A stretch of 64,000 nucleotides of DNA from Neoroseomonas alkaliterrae (lineage in GTDB: Bacteria; Pseudomonadota; Alphaproteobacteria; Acetobacterales; Acetobacteraceae). The notes under the pieces are model-generated. The model made no database searches, was not told the DNA's origin, and saw nothing but the letters and a program-made list of their open reading frames with translations. Made by a program: the position numbers and the translations under genes. The DNA lies in contig NZ_JACIJE010000008.1 of the NCBI RefSeq assembly GCF_014199195.1, positions 124,001-188,000 on the forward strand. The letters run 5' to 3'. How positions within the stretch are numbered: position 1 is the stretch's first letter; each line of letters starts with the position of its first letter. This document shows positions 46,318-54,415 of this stretch, piece after piece.

Positions 46318-47214
46318 TCACGGGCTGCTGAGCCCCAGCTCCTCCAGGCATGCAATCCAGGGTTGTGGGGTCTCCCGCGGCAGGAAATGCCCGGCGCCGG
46401 GCACCACCTCCCGCCGCCGCAGCCCGGGAATCCGCGCCGCGCATCCCGCGCTGTTGCCCGGCGGGTCCACGCCATCCTCCGCGCCATGCAGCACGATCAC
46501 CGGGATCGTGATCGGCGGCCGCGCCGCCAGCCGCGCCTCGATGCCCTCCAGAGCCGGATCGCCGGGCGCGGCTCGGTGGCGGTGGCGATAGGACTGCACC
46601 ACCGTCGCGACGAAGTCCGGATTGTCCCAGGAGGCGGCGGTGGCGGCGAATTCCGCCTCGGTGAAGCGCCAGGACGGGGACCACATGCGCCACAACAGGT
46701 GGCAGAAGGCGCGGCGGTTCTCGGTCAGCGCCCGCACGCCTCGTTCGGTGTGCAGGTACCACTGGTACCAGTGGCGCGCCTCCTGCTCCGGCGCGGCCGG
46801 GCGGCCGGAGGCGGCGATGTCCTGGATGTTGTAGCCATTGGCGGAGACCAGCCCGGCCACCCGCTCGGGCCACAGCGCCGCGACGATGCAGGCCGCCCGC
46901 CCGCCCCAGTCATAGCCCGCGAGCAGCGCCCGCCCGATCCCGAGCGCATCCATCAGCGCCAGCAGATCCGCACCCAGCGCCGCCTGCTGGCCCGAGCGCG
47001 GCGTGGCCGGGTCGCGGTAGCGCGTCGGCCCGTAGCCCCGCAGATAGGGCACCACCACGCGCTTGCCGCGGGCGGCGAGCGCGGGCGCCACGCCGTCCCA
47101 GGCCCGCACGTCGTCGGGAAAGCCGTGCAGCAGCACCACGGCTGGCCCATCGGCCGGCCCGTGCAGTTCGACCGCCACCTCCAGCGCCCCGGCGGTGACC
47201 ATGACGTGCGGCAT
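46318..47214 (-). CDS. Alpha/beta hydrolase, epoxide-hydrolase-like
   Basis: A 298-residue alpha/beta hydrolase. The oxyanion segment is LLHGFPDDVRAWDG and the nucleophile elbow is LAGYDWGGRAA, so the nucleophile is Asp (D102) rather than Ser. This places it in the epoxide hydrolase/haloalkane dehalogenase branch. The C-terminal histidine lies in PGAGHFLPRETPQPW. The substrate is unknown. It lies between ctrA and lpxXL on the same strand, 33 bases after lpxXL, and could be cotranscribed with the acpXL cluster. Confidence 0.83.
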   Translation of the reverse strand: MPHVMVTAGALEVAVELHGPADGPAVVLLHGFPDDVRAWDGVAPALAARGKRVVVPYLRGYGPTRYRDPATPRSGQQAALGADLLALMDALGIGRALLAGYDWGGRAACIVAALWPERVAGLVSANGYNIQDIAASGRPAAPEQEARHWYQWYLHTERGVRALTENRRAFCHLLWRMWSPSWRFTEAEFAATAASWDNPDFVATVVQSYRHRHRAAPGDPALEGIEARLAARPPITIPVIVLHGAEDGVDPPGNSAGCAARIPGLRRREVVPGAGHFLPRETPQPWIACLEELGLSSP

Positions 47215-47247
47215 CCGCGCCCTCCTGCCTGCGAAGGGCGCGATCCT

Positions 47248-48174
47248 CTAACGCCAGCGGCGATGCATCCAGAGCCACTGGCCGGGATGCTCGCGCACCC
47301 AGCCTTCGATCACCGTGTTCATCGCCTGGGTCGCGGCGTTCACGTCCACCAGCCCCTCGGCGTCGCGGGGCATGGCGATCTCCTCGGTCAGTTCCAGCCG
47401 GAAACGTCCGCCGGGCAGGCGGATGGCGCGCGCGCCATGCACCGGGCAGTCGAAGCGCCGCGCGAGCTGCGCCAGCAGCGGGTTCGCGAAGGCCGGGCGG
47501 CCGAGGAACATCACGATGGGCCCGCGCCCGAAACGCTGGTCCACCAGCATCCCGACATGCTGGCCGCGCTCGAGCGCCTTGGCGAGCTTGAAGGGGGCGG
47601 ACATCCCGGCCGCGACCAGCGTGCCCATGCTGTCGCGGCGCAGGCGCAGGATCTCGCGCGCCACCGCGGGGCTGTTGGGCGTGCGGTAGAGCACCGCGCT
47701 CTCGATCCCGTGCTTCGCCGCCGCGATCGCCGGCAATTCCCAGTTGGCGAGATGCGCGGAGAAGACGATCGCCGGCTTCCCGTCGTCGCGCAGGCGGTTG
47801 TAGAGCGCGATGGTCTCGGCCGTGGCGGTGATGCGCCCATCCGCCGGCCGCGCCGGGTCGAAATCCCAGATGCGGTCCATGTGGACGTATTCGCAGGCGA
47901 CGCGGCCGAGATTGTCCCAGGCATCGCGCAGGATGGCGGCGCGCTCGGCCTCGCTCTTCTCGGGGAAGGCGGCGGCGATGTTCTCCCGCGCGATGCGGTT
48001 CGCGCCGGTCAGCGGCCCGAGGTTGCGCGCGATGAACGCTCCGATGCGCGGGCCGAGGTCGGGCCCCAGCACGCGCAGCACCGCGAAGGCCGCCCGGACC
48101 AGCAGCCCGAACAGCGCATCCGCGAAGAGCCAGAGGCGATACCTAAAGCGTGACAACGATCTTCCCGAAGACAC
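47248..48174 (-). CDS. lpxXL: Lipid A very-long-chain acyltransferase LpxXL
   Basis: A 308-residue LpxL/HtrB-superfamily acyltransferase, anchored by an N-terminal hydrophobic segment. The catalytic HX4E motif is in FSAHLANWELPA, and the WDNLGRVACEY and DQRFGRGPIVMFLGRPA segments are typical. Its place at the end of the acpXL cluster marks it as LpxXL, which transfers a very-long-chain hydroxy fatty acid from AcpXL to lipid A. The GTG start at 48174 overlaps the dehydrogenase gene by 32 bases; a TTG at 48156 is an alternative. Confidence 0.9.
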   Translation of the reverse strand: MSSGRSLSRFRYRLWLFADALFGLLVRAAFAVLRVLGPDLGPRIGAFIARNLGPLTGANRIARENIAAAFPEKSEAERAAILRDAWDNLGRVACEYVHMDRIWDFDPARPADGRITATAETIALYNRLRDDGKPAIVFSAHLANWELPAIAAAKHGIESAVLYRTPNSPAVAREILRLRRDSMGTLVAAGMSAPFKLAKALERGQHVGMLVDQRFGRGPIVMFLGRPAFANPLLAQLARRFDCPVHGARAIRLPGGRFRLELTEEIAMPRDAEGLVDVNAATQAMNTVIEGWVREHPGQWLWMHRRWR

Positions 48175-49165
48175 GGCGGCTTTCCAGCCGGTCGAGCCCC
48201 TCCGCGAAACGCTCCACCGGCAGCACGGTGTCGAGCACCGGCAGGATGCCGCGCGCCATCTTCGCGTAGCCGTCGGCGATGTTGCGCATCGAGGCGCCGA
48301 AGGAGCCGAAGATGCGCAACTGGCGCTGGAACAGCATCATCAGGTTGGTCTCGGCGGACACGCCCGAGGTCGAGCCGCAGGTCACGAGCCGCCCGCCCAT
48401 GCGCAGCGAGAGCAGCGATCCCGCCCAGGTCGCCGCACCCACATGCTCGAACACCACGTCCACGCCCACCTTGCCCGTCGCGCGCCGCGCCACGGTGGGG
48501 AAGTTCTGCGTCGTGTAGTTCACCACATGGTCGGCGCCGAGCGCGCGGGCCTTGGCGCATTTCTCGTCATCGCCCGCCGTGGCGATGACGGTGCAGCCCA
48601 TGTCCTTGGCGATCTTCACCGCCACCGTGCCGATGCCCGAGCCGGCCGCATGGACCAGGATCGTCTCGCCCGGTTCCAGCTTCGCATTGTCGAACAGCAT
48701 GTGCTCGACGGTGGAGAAGGTGATCGGCCCGCAGGCCGCATCCTCCCAGGAGATGCCCTCGGGCACGCGCACCAGCAGCCGCGCCTCCTGGTTCACCAGT
48801 TCGCAGGCGAAGCCGCCGACATGGAAGCCCTTCACGCCGCGGACGTCTTCACACAGGTTGTCCTGGCCCGCGAGGCAGCGGCGGCACGTGCCGCAGGTCA
48901 GCGCGCCATAGGGGGCGGCGCGGTCGCCGGGCTTCCACTCGGTCACGCCCTCGCCGACGGCGACGACCTCGCCCACGGCTTCCGCGCCCACGATCAGCGG
49001 CATCTCGCGCTTGGCGAAGGCCATGCCGCGGAAGCCCCAGACGTCGATGTGGTTGAGCGCGACGGCCTTGATGCGCAGCGTCACCTCGCCCGGGCCGGGC
49101 GGGGGCGGCGGCGGCACCTCCTCGAGGCGCAGGTCGCGGTCGGCATGCAGGCGTAGGGCACGCAT
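48143..49165 (-). CDS. adh2XL: Zinc-binding alcohol-dehydrogenase-family protein of the acpXL cluster
   Basis: A 340-residue medium-chain dehydrogenase/reductase. The NAD(P) fold shows HAAGSGIGTVAVKIAKDMGC. The structural zinc loop CGTCRRCLAGQDNLC is intact, but the usual catalytic zinc ligand pattern GHE is GAE (VGAEAVGEV), so catalytic zinc may be absent, as in quinone-oxidoreductase-like members. Its position between fabF1XL and lpxXL matches the rhizobial adh2XL gene, whose role is presumed to be reduction in long-chain acyl elongation. The start at 49165 (MRALRLHADRDL) excludes the repeat-derived upstream codons. Confidence 0.86.
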   Translation of the reverse strand: MRALRLHADRDLRLEEVPPPPPPGPGEVTLRIKAVALNHIDVWGFRGMAFAKREMPLIVGAEAVGEVVAVGEGVTEWKPGDRAAPYGALTCGTCRRCLAGQDNLCEDVRGVKGFHVGGFACELVNQEARLLVRVPEGISWEDAACGPITFSTVEHMLFDNAKLEPGETILVHAAGSGIGTVAVKIAKDMGCTVIATAGDDEKCAKARALGADHVVNYTTQNFPTVARRATGKVGVDVVFEHVGAATWAGSLLSLRMGGRLVTCGSTSGVSAETNLMMLFQRQLRIFGSFGASMRNIADGYAKMARGILPVLDTVLPVERFAEGLDRLESRRVFGKIVVTL

Positions 49166-49185
49166 CGGGAAACTCTCCTGAACTC

Positions 49186-49285
49186 GGGGGGAGAAGGGAA
49201 CGTCTCCCCCCGAACCCCCCTCAACCTTCCTTGGAACCAAAAAGGCAAAGAAGGGAGGGGGCTCGGGGGAGGTTCTCCTCCCCCG
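49186..49285. repeat. Paired palindromes between fabF1XL and adh2XL, candidate dispersed repeat
   Basis: Two perfect hairpins bracket this 100-base stretch: 49186-49194 with 49203-49211 (9 base pairs, 8-base loop), and 49264-49272 with 49277-49285 (9 base pairs, 4-base loop). Between them is a polypurine/polypyrimidine-biased segment containing GGAACCAAAAAGG. On the minus strand the right hairpin precedes T-rich CTTCTTTGCCTTTTTGG, which could act as a terminator after fabF1XL. The composite looks like a small intergenic repeat unit. No second copy is in the window. Confidence 0.5.
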
Positions 49286-49292
49286 TCACTTC

Positions 49293-50558
49293 CTACGGCG
49301 CCGCGCTCACCACGAGGCACACATTCTGCCCGCCGAATCCGAAGGAGTTCGACAGCACATGCTTCAGCCCGGACACCTTGCGCGCCACGTTCGGCACCAC
49401 GTCGAGCGTGATCGCCGGATCGGGCTCGTTGTGGTTGATCGTCGGCGGCAGCACCTGGTCGCGGATCGTGAGCAGGGACAGCGCGGCCTCGATCGCGCCG
49501 GCGGCGGACAGCGTGTGGCCGATCATCGACTTGTTGGAGGAGATCGGCGGCGGCGCGTCACCGAAGACGGCGCGCATGCCGAGGGTCTCCATCTTGTCGT
49601 TCTCCGGCGTGCCGGTGCCGTGCGCGTTGACGTAGCCGATGTCCGACGACTGCAGCCCCGCATCGGCGATGGCGTTGCGCATCGCGCCGATGATCGCCGA
49701 GCCGTCCGGGTTCGAGCGCGTGCGGTGGAAGGAATCCGCCCGCTCCCCGCAGCCCGAGACGATGCCGAGCACCGTGGCGCCGCGCCGCCTCGCGTGCTCG
49801 AGGCTTTCCAGCACCAGCGCGGCGGCGCCCTCGCTCATCACGAAGCCGTCGCGCGTCTTCTCGAAGGGGCGGGAGGCCTTCTCCGGCTCCTCGTTGCGCG
49901 CCGTCAGGGCGGAGAGGAGGGAGAAGCGGATCACCGCCTCCGGCTGCACCGAGCCATCGGCGCCGAGGGCGATCGCGGCATCGGACTCGCCGCGCTGGAT
50001 CGCCTCGACCGCCATCTGGATGGCCGAGGCCCCGGTTGCGCAGGCGGTGGTCAGCGCGATGGGCGCGCCGGTGGTGCCGAAACGCGCGGCGAGCCTCTCG
50101 CCCACCCCGCCGAAGAGGAAGGTCTCGTAGAGGTCGCGCCGCCCCGTCGCGGCCTCGGTCGCGGCGCGGTAGGAGCCGTCGCCCTTCGCCTTGCGCGCCA
50201 GTTCGAAGCGCTGCGGCCATTCGTATTCGACCGGCGGCATGCCGACCATCAGCGGCCCCGGGAAGGCGCCGGGTTCGCCGAGCGCGGCCTGGGCCAGCGC
50301 CTCCTCCACCGCCGCGGCGGCCATGCGCTCGACCCGCACGGGGGAGGAGACGATCTCGCCCCCCGCCGCCTCCTCGGGCAGTTCGACCGTGCCGGCAATG
50401 GTGGTCCGCAGCTTGTCCACCGGGAAGCGCCGGATGCGGGAGATGCCGGACCGGCCCGCCTGGACCGCCTGCCAGTTGGCTTCCCGCCCCCAGGCGAGCG
50501 GCGTGACGATGCCGATGCCGGTGACGGCGACGAGCGGCCGCCCGAGATGGTCCTTCAT
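49293..50558 (-). CDS. fabF1XL: Beta-ketoacyl-ACP synthase FabF1XL (active)
   Basis: A 421-residue condensing enzyme with an intact Cys-His-His triad: C173 in TTACATGASAI, H313 in NAHGTGTPENDKM and H348 in NKSMIGHTLSAAGA, plus K343. It is the catalytic partner in elongation of AcpXL-bound acyl chains to C26-C30. The start at 50558 overlaps the upstream KS gene by 4 bases. A pair of palindromes separates it from adh2XL downstream. Confidence 0.93.
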   Translation of the reverse strand: MKDHLGRPLVAVTGIGIVTPLAWGREANWQAVQAGRSGISRIRRFPVDKLRTTIAGTVELPEEAAGGEIVSSPVRVERMAAAAVEEALAQAALGEPGAFPGPLMVGMPPVEYEWPQRFELARKAKGDGSYRAATEAATGRRDLYETFLFGGVGERLAARFGTTGAPIALTTACATGASAIQMAVEAIQRGESDAAIALGADGSVQPEAVIRFSLLSALTARNEEPEKASRPFEKTRDGFVMSEGAAALVLESLEHARRRGATVLGIVSGCGERADSFHRTRSNPDGSAIIGAMRNAIADAGLQSSDIGYVNAHGTGTPENDKMETLGMRAVFGDAPPPISSNKSMIGHTLSAAGAIEAALSLLTIRDQVLPPTINHNEPDPAITLDVVPNVARKVSGLKHVLSNSFGFGGQNVCLVVSAAP

Positions 50559-51736
50559 GCCGCGCGCTCCAGAAGGGCCAGCGCCTCGCCGCGCCATTGC
50601 CCGAAGCCGGTGACGAGGACGCGCTCGACCGGGCCTTCGCCGGCATCCGCCGGATCCATCGCCGGGTAGAAACCGCCGCGCGAAAGGGCCAGGGCGCCGA
50701 GGGCGACATTGGCGGGGAAGGTGGCTTCGACCCCGTGGCCGAGCAGGGAGCCGGTCCGGCGCACCGCCGCGCCGCCGAGCGTGGCCAGGAACGCCTCCTC
50801 CTCCGCCCGCGCCTCGGCCACGCCGGTCATGCCGGAGAGCACGCCGAGCCCCGCGCCCGAAGGCGCGCCGAGCCGCTCATGCAGCGCCCTGGCGGCAGCG
50901 GCGGAGCCGCCCCCTGCGCGCCGGTGCGCCGCATCGGTCGCGACGCCGGCCAGCCGCGCGAGAGGCCGCGCCCCGCGCGCCGCCGCGTGCCCCGCGGTCT
51001 CAAGCACCAGGAAGGCGCCGAGCGCCCCGCCGACGAAGCCGCCCGCCCCGCCGCGCGCCGAGACCGGGGCGAAGGGCCCCCGCCAGCAGGCCCCGCCCGC
51101 GCCGTAGAGCAGCACCAGATCCCAGCGCTGGGAGGCATAGGCGCCACCCACCAGCGCGATGCTCCCGCGCCCTTCGGCAAGGCGCTGCGCGGCGATGCGC
51201 ACGGCATCCGCCGCCGCCTGCTCCTCGCCCATGAAGGTGCGAGAGGAGCCGGTCACGCCATGCACGATCGAGATGTTGCCCGCGAGCAGGTTCGACAGCT
51301 GCGCCAGGAACAGCGTCGGGCGCAGGTCGGTGGCGAGCCTCTCGTTCAGGATCGGGCCGGCCTCTGCGGGCGGGGTGTCGCACAGCGCGGTCGCCACCGC
51401 CTCGTCCACCGCGATGTCGCGCTCGCCCCCGCCGGCCGCGACGATGAGGTGCATGTCGGCAACGAGCCCCCGGGCGCCCGCCTGGTCTATCGCCAGCCCC
51501 GCGGCATAGGTCCCGAGGCGCTGCCAGGGTTCCATCTGACGCTGGTCGCCCTTCTTCGGGATCTGCGCGTCGAAGGACATGGCGGGCAGCGGATGCACCG
51601 GGTAGGGCGCGAAGGCGCCCTCGTCCAGCACCGGCTGCGCGCCGGGCCTCGACAGGACCTCCCAATGCGCATCCGCCCCTTCCCCGAGCGAGGAGACGAG
51701 GCCGATGCCGGTGATCACCACATCCTGGCGCGTCAT
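50555..51736 (-). CDS. fabF2XL: Ketosynthase-like partner FabF2XL lacking catalytic residues
   Basis: A 393-residue ketosynthase-fold protein (VVITGIGLVSSLGEGADAHW). At the nucleophile position the sequence is VHGVTGSSRTF, with glycine (G160) where active KS enzymes have cysteine. The HGTGT motif is also missing; only the LLGHGVEATFPAN region keeps its histidine. This pattern resembles chain-length-factor subunits that pair with an active KS in type II polyketide systems, so it probably forms a heterodimer with FabF1XL. It overlaps both neighbours by 4 bases. Confidence 0.9.
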   Translation of the reverse strand: MTRQDVVITGIGLVSSLGEGADAHWEVLSRPGAQPVLDEGAFAPYPVHPLPAMSFDAQIPKKGDQRQMEPWQRLGTYAAGLAIDQAGARGLVADMHLIVAAGGGERDIAVDEAVATALCDTPPAEAGPILNERLATDLRPTLFLAQLSNLLAGNISIVHGVTGSSRTFMGEEQAAADAVRIAAQRLAEGRGSIALVGGAYASQRWDLVLLYGAGGACWRGPFAPVSARGGAGGFVGGALGAFLVLETAGHAAARGARPLARLAGVATDAAHRRAGGGSAAAARALHERLGAPSGAGLGVLSGMTGVAEARAEEEAFLATLGGAAVRRTGSLLGHGVEATFPANVALGALALSRGGFYPAMDPADAGEGPVERVLVTGFGQWRGEALALLERAA

Positions 51737-52179
51737 GCGAGGCCGAGCTCCTTCCCGCGCCCGCGCATCGCCGCGGCGAGCTCGGGGGCGGGGAAATCCA
51801 TGATGCGCAGCGTGAGTTCCGCGTCGCAGATGCGCTTGCCGCCCGCCTCGATGCGCGCCTGCGTCACGGCGTAGCCCGAGCCGTCATGGATGCGCCGCGC
51901 ATGCACCGTCACCGGCGTCGCGGGGCCGACGAAGGAGCGGAACTTGGCCTCCTTCACCCCCATCAGGAAGGGCATGCGCGCGAAATCCATCAGCCTGAGC
52001 AGCAGCCAGCCCGAGGCCTGGGCCATGGTCTCGACCAGCAGCACGCCGGGCATCAGCGGGTAGCCGGGGAAATGGCCCTCGAAGACCGGGGAGGCGTCGG
52101 GGATGGTGCTTTCGACGACAATGGCCTCGCCCTCGAGCGAGGCCACCCGGTCCACCATCTGGAAGTATTCGAGGCGCAA
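51733..52179 (-). CDS. fabZXL: 3-hydroxyacyl-ACP dehydratase FabZXL
   Basis: A hot-dog-fold dehydratase of 148 residues with the FabZ active site FEGHFPGYPLMPGVLLVETMAQ, in which the His and the later Glu are catalytic. The TTG start at 52179 has a strong GGGGAG ribosome site six bases upstream and begins LRLEYFQMVDRV; an ATG at 52158 lacks such a site. It is the second gene of the acpXL series, 29 bases after acpXL, and overlaps fabF2XL by 4 bases. Confidence 0.9.
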   Translation of the reverse strand: MRLEYFQMVDRVASLEGEAIVVESTIPDASPVFEGHFPGYPLMPGVLLVETMAQASGWLLLRLMDFARMPFLMGVKEAKFRSFVGPATPVTVHARRIHDGSGYAVTQARIEAGGKRICDAELTLRIMDFPAPELAAAMRGRGKELGLA

Positions 52180-52208
52180 GGCTGCTCCCCCCGGGGGTCG
52201 CGCCGGGC

Positions 52209-52490
52209 TCAGCCGCCCTTGGCGGCGACCAGCTCGTCGATGCGGGCGGCGAGGTTCTTCATCACGAAGTACTGCTCCGCCGGGGCGTTGCCGGCGTTGA
52301 CCTCCTGCGTCCAGGCCTCGACCGGCACCTTGATGCCGAAGGCCTTGTCGATGGCGAAGACGATGTCGAGGAAGTCGAGGCTGTCGATGCCGAGGTCGTT
52401 GATGACGTGGCTGTCGGGCAGGATGTTCTCGCGCGGGACTTCGCTGTTCTCGGCGATGATGTCGGCAATGCGGTCGAAGGACGAGGCCAT
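52209..52490 (-). CDS. acpXL: Acyl carrier protein AcpXL for very-long-chain lipid A acyl groups
   Basis: A 93-residue acyl carrier protein, longer than housekeeping AcpP, with the phosphopantetheine serine at S37 in [13 protein letters not shown]. The C-terminal extension ([20 protein letters not shown]) is typical of AcpXL. It carries the growing very-long-chain hydroxy fatty acid that LpxXL attaches to lipid A. It heads the cluster acpXL-fabZXL-fabF2XL-fabF1XL-adh2XL-lpxXL, the same order known from rhizobia. GGAGGG lies 6 bases upstream of the ATG. Confidence 0.94.
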   Translation of the reverse strand: MASSFDRIADIIAENSEVPRENILPDSHVINDLGIDSLDFLDIVFAIDKAFGIKVPVEAWTQEVNAGNAPAEQYFVMKNLAARIDELVAAKGG

Positions 52491-52600
52491 GGGTGGCCCT
52501 CCGGAATCCGGGGTGGGTCAGGGGATCGGGGGGCGTCTTTGGCGCGAATGGGGGCGGAAGGCAAGATTCGCCCCGCCGGAGGCCTGCGCCCCGCGCGGAA

Positions 52601-52683
52601 TGCCCCCGGGGAGATTCGAACTCCCACACCCTCTCGGGCGAGCGATTTTGAGTCGCCTGCGTCTACCGTTCCGCCACAGGGGC
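52601..52683 (-). tRNA. tRNA-Leu (anticodon CAA)
   Basis: The minus strand reads a complete 83-base tRNA. A seven-pair acceptor (GCCCCTG with CGGGGGC, discriminator A), a D arm, an anticodon loop CTCAAAA giving CAA, a long class II variable arm and a T arm (GGGAG, loop TTCGAAT, CTCCC) are all visible. CCA is not encoded. It lies 110 bases upstream of acpXL. Confidence 0.95.
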
Positions 52684-52741
52684 CCGGGCGGCGCCATGCC
52701 TAGCCGGGCGCGGCCGGGTGCGTCCAGCCCCGCCGCCGCCG

Positions 52742-53140
52742 CTATTCCGCGGCCGCCGCCTTCGCCGGGGCCTCGACGTTCTTCGTCTCGAACTCCGCCG
52801 GGCCGGTGATCTCGAGGATCTCGACATCGTCGGAATGGGCGATCTCGCGGTGGCGGATCAGGCGCGGCTGGTAGCAGCAATCCCCGGCGTGGAAGGTCCT
52901 CTCGCCGATGTCCTCGTATTCGAACTTCACCCAGCCCTTCAGCACGTAGAACATCTGGAAGGGCAGGTCGTGGGTGTGCCACTGGCCGGTGGCGTGCTCG
53001 CCCGGTATGGCGCGGATCACATGCGCGCCGAAGGCGCCGCCGGTGGCCTCCTTGATGCCGAGGTCGCGGTACTCGAAGAAGGACCGCAGGCCCCGCTTGA
53101 ACTCGGCGTCCTTGGCGTGGCTCGTCGTGGTCTTGGCCAT
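52742..53140 (-). CDS. Cupin-domain protein
   Basis: A 132-residue single-domain cupin. Likely metal ligands are in GQWHTHDLPFQMFYVLKG and the second-motif HAGDCCYQPRLIRHRE. Residues after 115 form an Ala/Lys-rich tail. Cupins of this size are dioxygenases, isomerases or small-molecule sensors; I cannot assign one. It sits downstream of a GST gene on the same strand, with about 75 bases between. Confidence 0.75.
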   Translation of the reverse strand: MAKTTTSHAKDAEFKRGLRSFFEYRDLGIKEATGGAFGAHVIRAIPGEHATGQWHTHDLPFQMFYVLKGWVKFEYEDIGERTFHAGDCCYQPRLIRHREIAHSDDVEILEITGPAEFETKNVEAPAKAAAAE

Positions 53141-53213
53141 CTCTCGTCTCCTCCGTCTGCGTTGCGTGCGCGGCCTTCGGGGAAGGGGGTTCAGCCTCTC
53201 CCGGCCCGGTCCC

Positions 53214-53840
53214 TCATTCGAGCGGCAGGGCGACGTGCTTCACGAAGCCCGGCCGCGTCTTCAGCGCCTCGTAATACGCCGCGAGGTTCGGCAGGTCCGG
53301 CCGCTCGATCGGCAGCCGGAACCACCGGTGCACCCAGCAGCCGAGCGCGATGTCCGCGAGGGTCGTGTGCTCCCCGCACAGGAAGCGCTGCCCCTTCACC
53401 TGCGCGTCCACGATGCGGAAGAGGCGCCCGGCATCCTCGCGCGCCTTGCCTTCGGCCTTCCAGTCGCGCTCCGGCTCGGGAAGGCGGACATGGGTGAAAA
53501 AGACCGTGACCATGGGCGCGGTGAGATGGCCGAGCGTCCAGTCCATCCAGGTCTCGACCCTCGCCCGCGCGCGGGGCTCGGCCGGGTAGAGCGGGCCGCC
53601 CGGCGCGTAGGTGTTGCAGAGGTAGCGGGCGATGGTGTTGCTCTCCCACAGCGACCAGCCATCCTCCTCCTGCAGCGTGGGCACGAGGCCCATGGGGTTC
53701 ATGGCGCGGTATTCGGGCTCGCGCGTGCGGCCGAAGGCGCCGCCGGCGTCGATGCGCTCGTAGTCCAGCCCGAGTTCCTCGAGCGTCCAGAGCACCTTCA
53801 TCACGTTGGACGAACTCGCCCGGCCCCAGAGCTTGCGCAT
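53214..53840 (-). CDS. Glutathione S-transferase
   Basis: A cytosolic GST of 208 residues. The thioredoxin-like N-terminal domain starts KLWGRASSSNVMKVLWTLEE, contains the cis-Pro segment GLVPTLQEEDGWSLWESNTI, and the helical domain ends with TLADIALGCWVHRWF. The SSSN motif near residue 9-12 suggests a serine- or cysteine-free glutathione site typical of proteobacterial GSTs. The substrate is unknown. It is divergent from dsbB, with 83 bases between the starts. Confidence 0.92.
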   Translation of the reverse strand: MRKLWGRASSSNVMKVLWTLEELGLDYERIDAGGAFGRTREPEYRAMNPMGLVPTLQEEDGWSLWESNTIARYLCNTYAPGGPLYPAEPRARARVETWMDWTLGHLTAPMVTVFFTHVRLPEPERDWKAEGKAREDAGRLFRIVDAQVKGQRFLCGEHTTLADIALGCWVHRWFRLPIERPDLPNLAAYYEALKTRPGFVKHVALPLE

Positions 53841-53923
53841 CGCGCCCCTCCCGCTGTCCCGCCGCAGAGGCTAGGCGCGGCCCGCGCACCGGTCCAGTTG
53901 CGCCGCGCCGCGGCGCGCGCGAC

Positions 53924-54415
53924 ATGATGGGCATGGCATCGGCCCTCTTGATCGCGGTCCTGGCCGCCGCGGCGCCGCTTTTCGCCCAGGGCAGCGAGAC
54001 CTGGTTGGGCCTGGCGCCCTGTGCGCTCTGCCTGTGGCAGCGCTGGCCCTATTGGGCGGCGGCGGGCCTTGCGCTGATCGCGGCGGCGGTGCCGGGGCGC
54101 GGGCGGGTGGCGCTGCTCGGCCTCGCCGGGGTCGCGGCGCTGGCCTCGGGCGGGATCGGCGCCTTCCATCTCGGCGTCGAGCAGGGCTGGTGGCCCTCGC
54201 CCCTGCCGGGCTGCGCGGCGCCGGCCGCCTCCGTGCTCGGCGGCTCCGTCGAGGAGATGCTGCGCGGCATGCCCGCCGCGCCGAACAAGCCCTGCGACGT
54301 GCCCGCCTTCCTCATTCCCGGCCTGCCGCTTTCCATGGCGGCGATGAACCTCATCTACGGCGCGGGCCTCGGCGCGCTGGCGCTGATCCTGGCCCGTCGA
54401 GGAGCACCGGCATGA
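53924..54415 (+). CDS. dsbB: Disulfide bond formation protein DsbB-like
   Basis: A 163-residue inner-membrane protein with four hydrophobic segments. The first periplasmic pair is C33/C36 in APCALCLWQRWPYW and the second pair C97/C124 (PLPGCAAP and NKPCDVPAF), as needed to oxidise DsbA and pass electrons to ubiquinone. It overlaps coq7 by 4 bases (ATGA), an apt pairing because Coq7 makes the quinone acceptor. Confidence 0.92.
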   Translation: MMGMASALLIAVLAAAAPLFAQGSETWLGLAPCALCLWQRWPYWAAAGLALIAAAVPGRGRVALLGLAGVAALASGGIGAFHLGVEQGWWPSPLPGCAAPAASVLGGSVEEMLRGMPAAPNKPCDVPAFLIPGLPLSMAAMNLIYGAGLGALALILARRGAPA

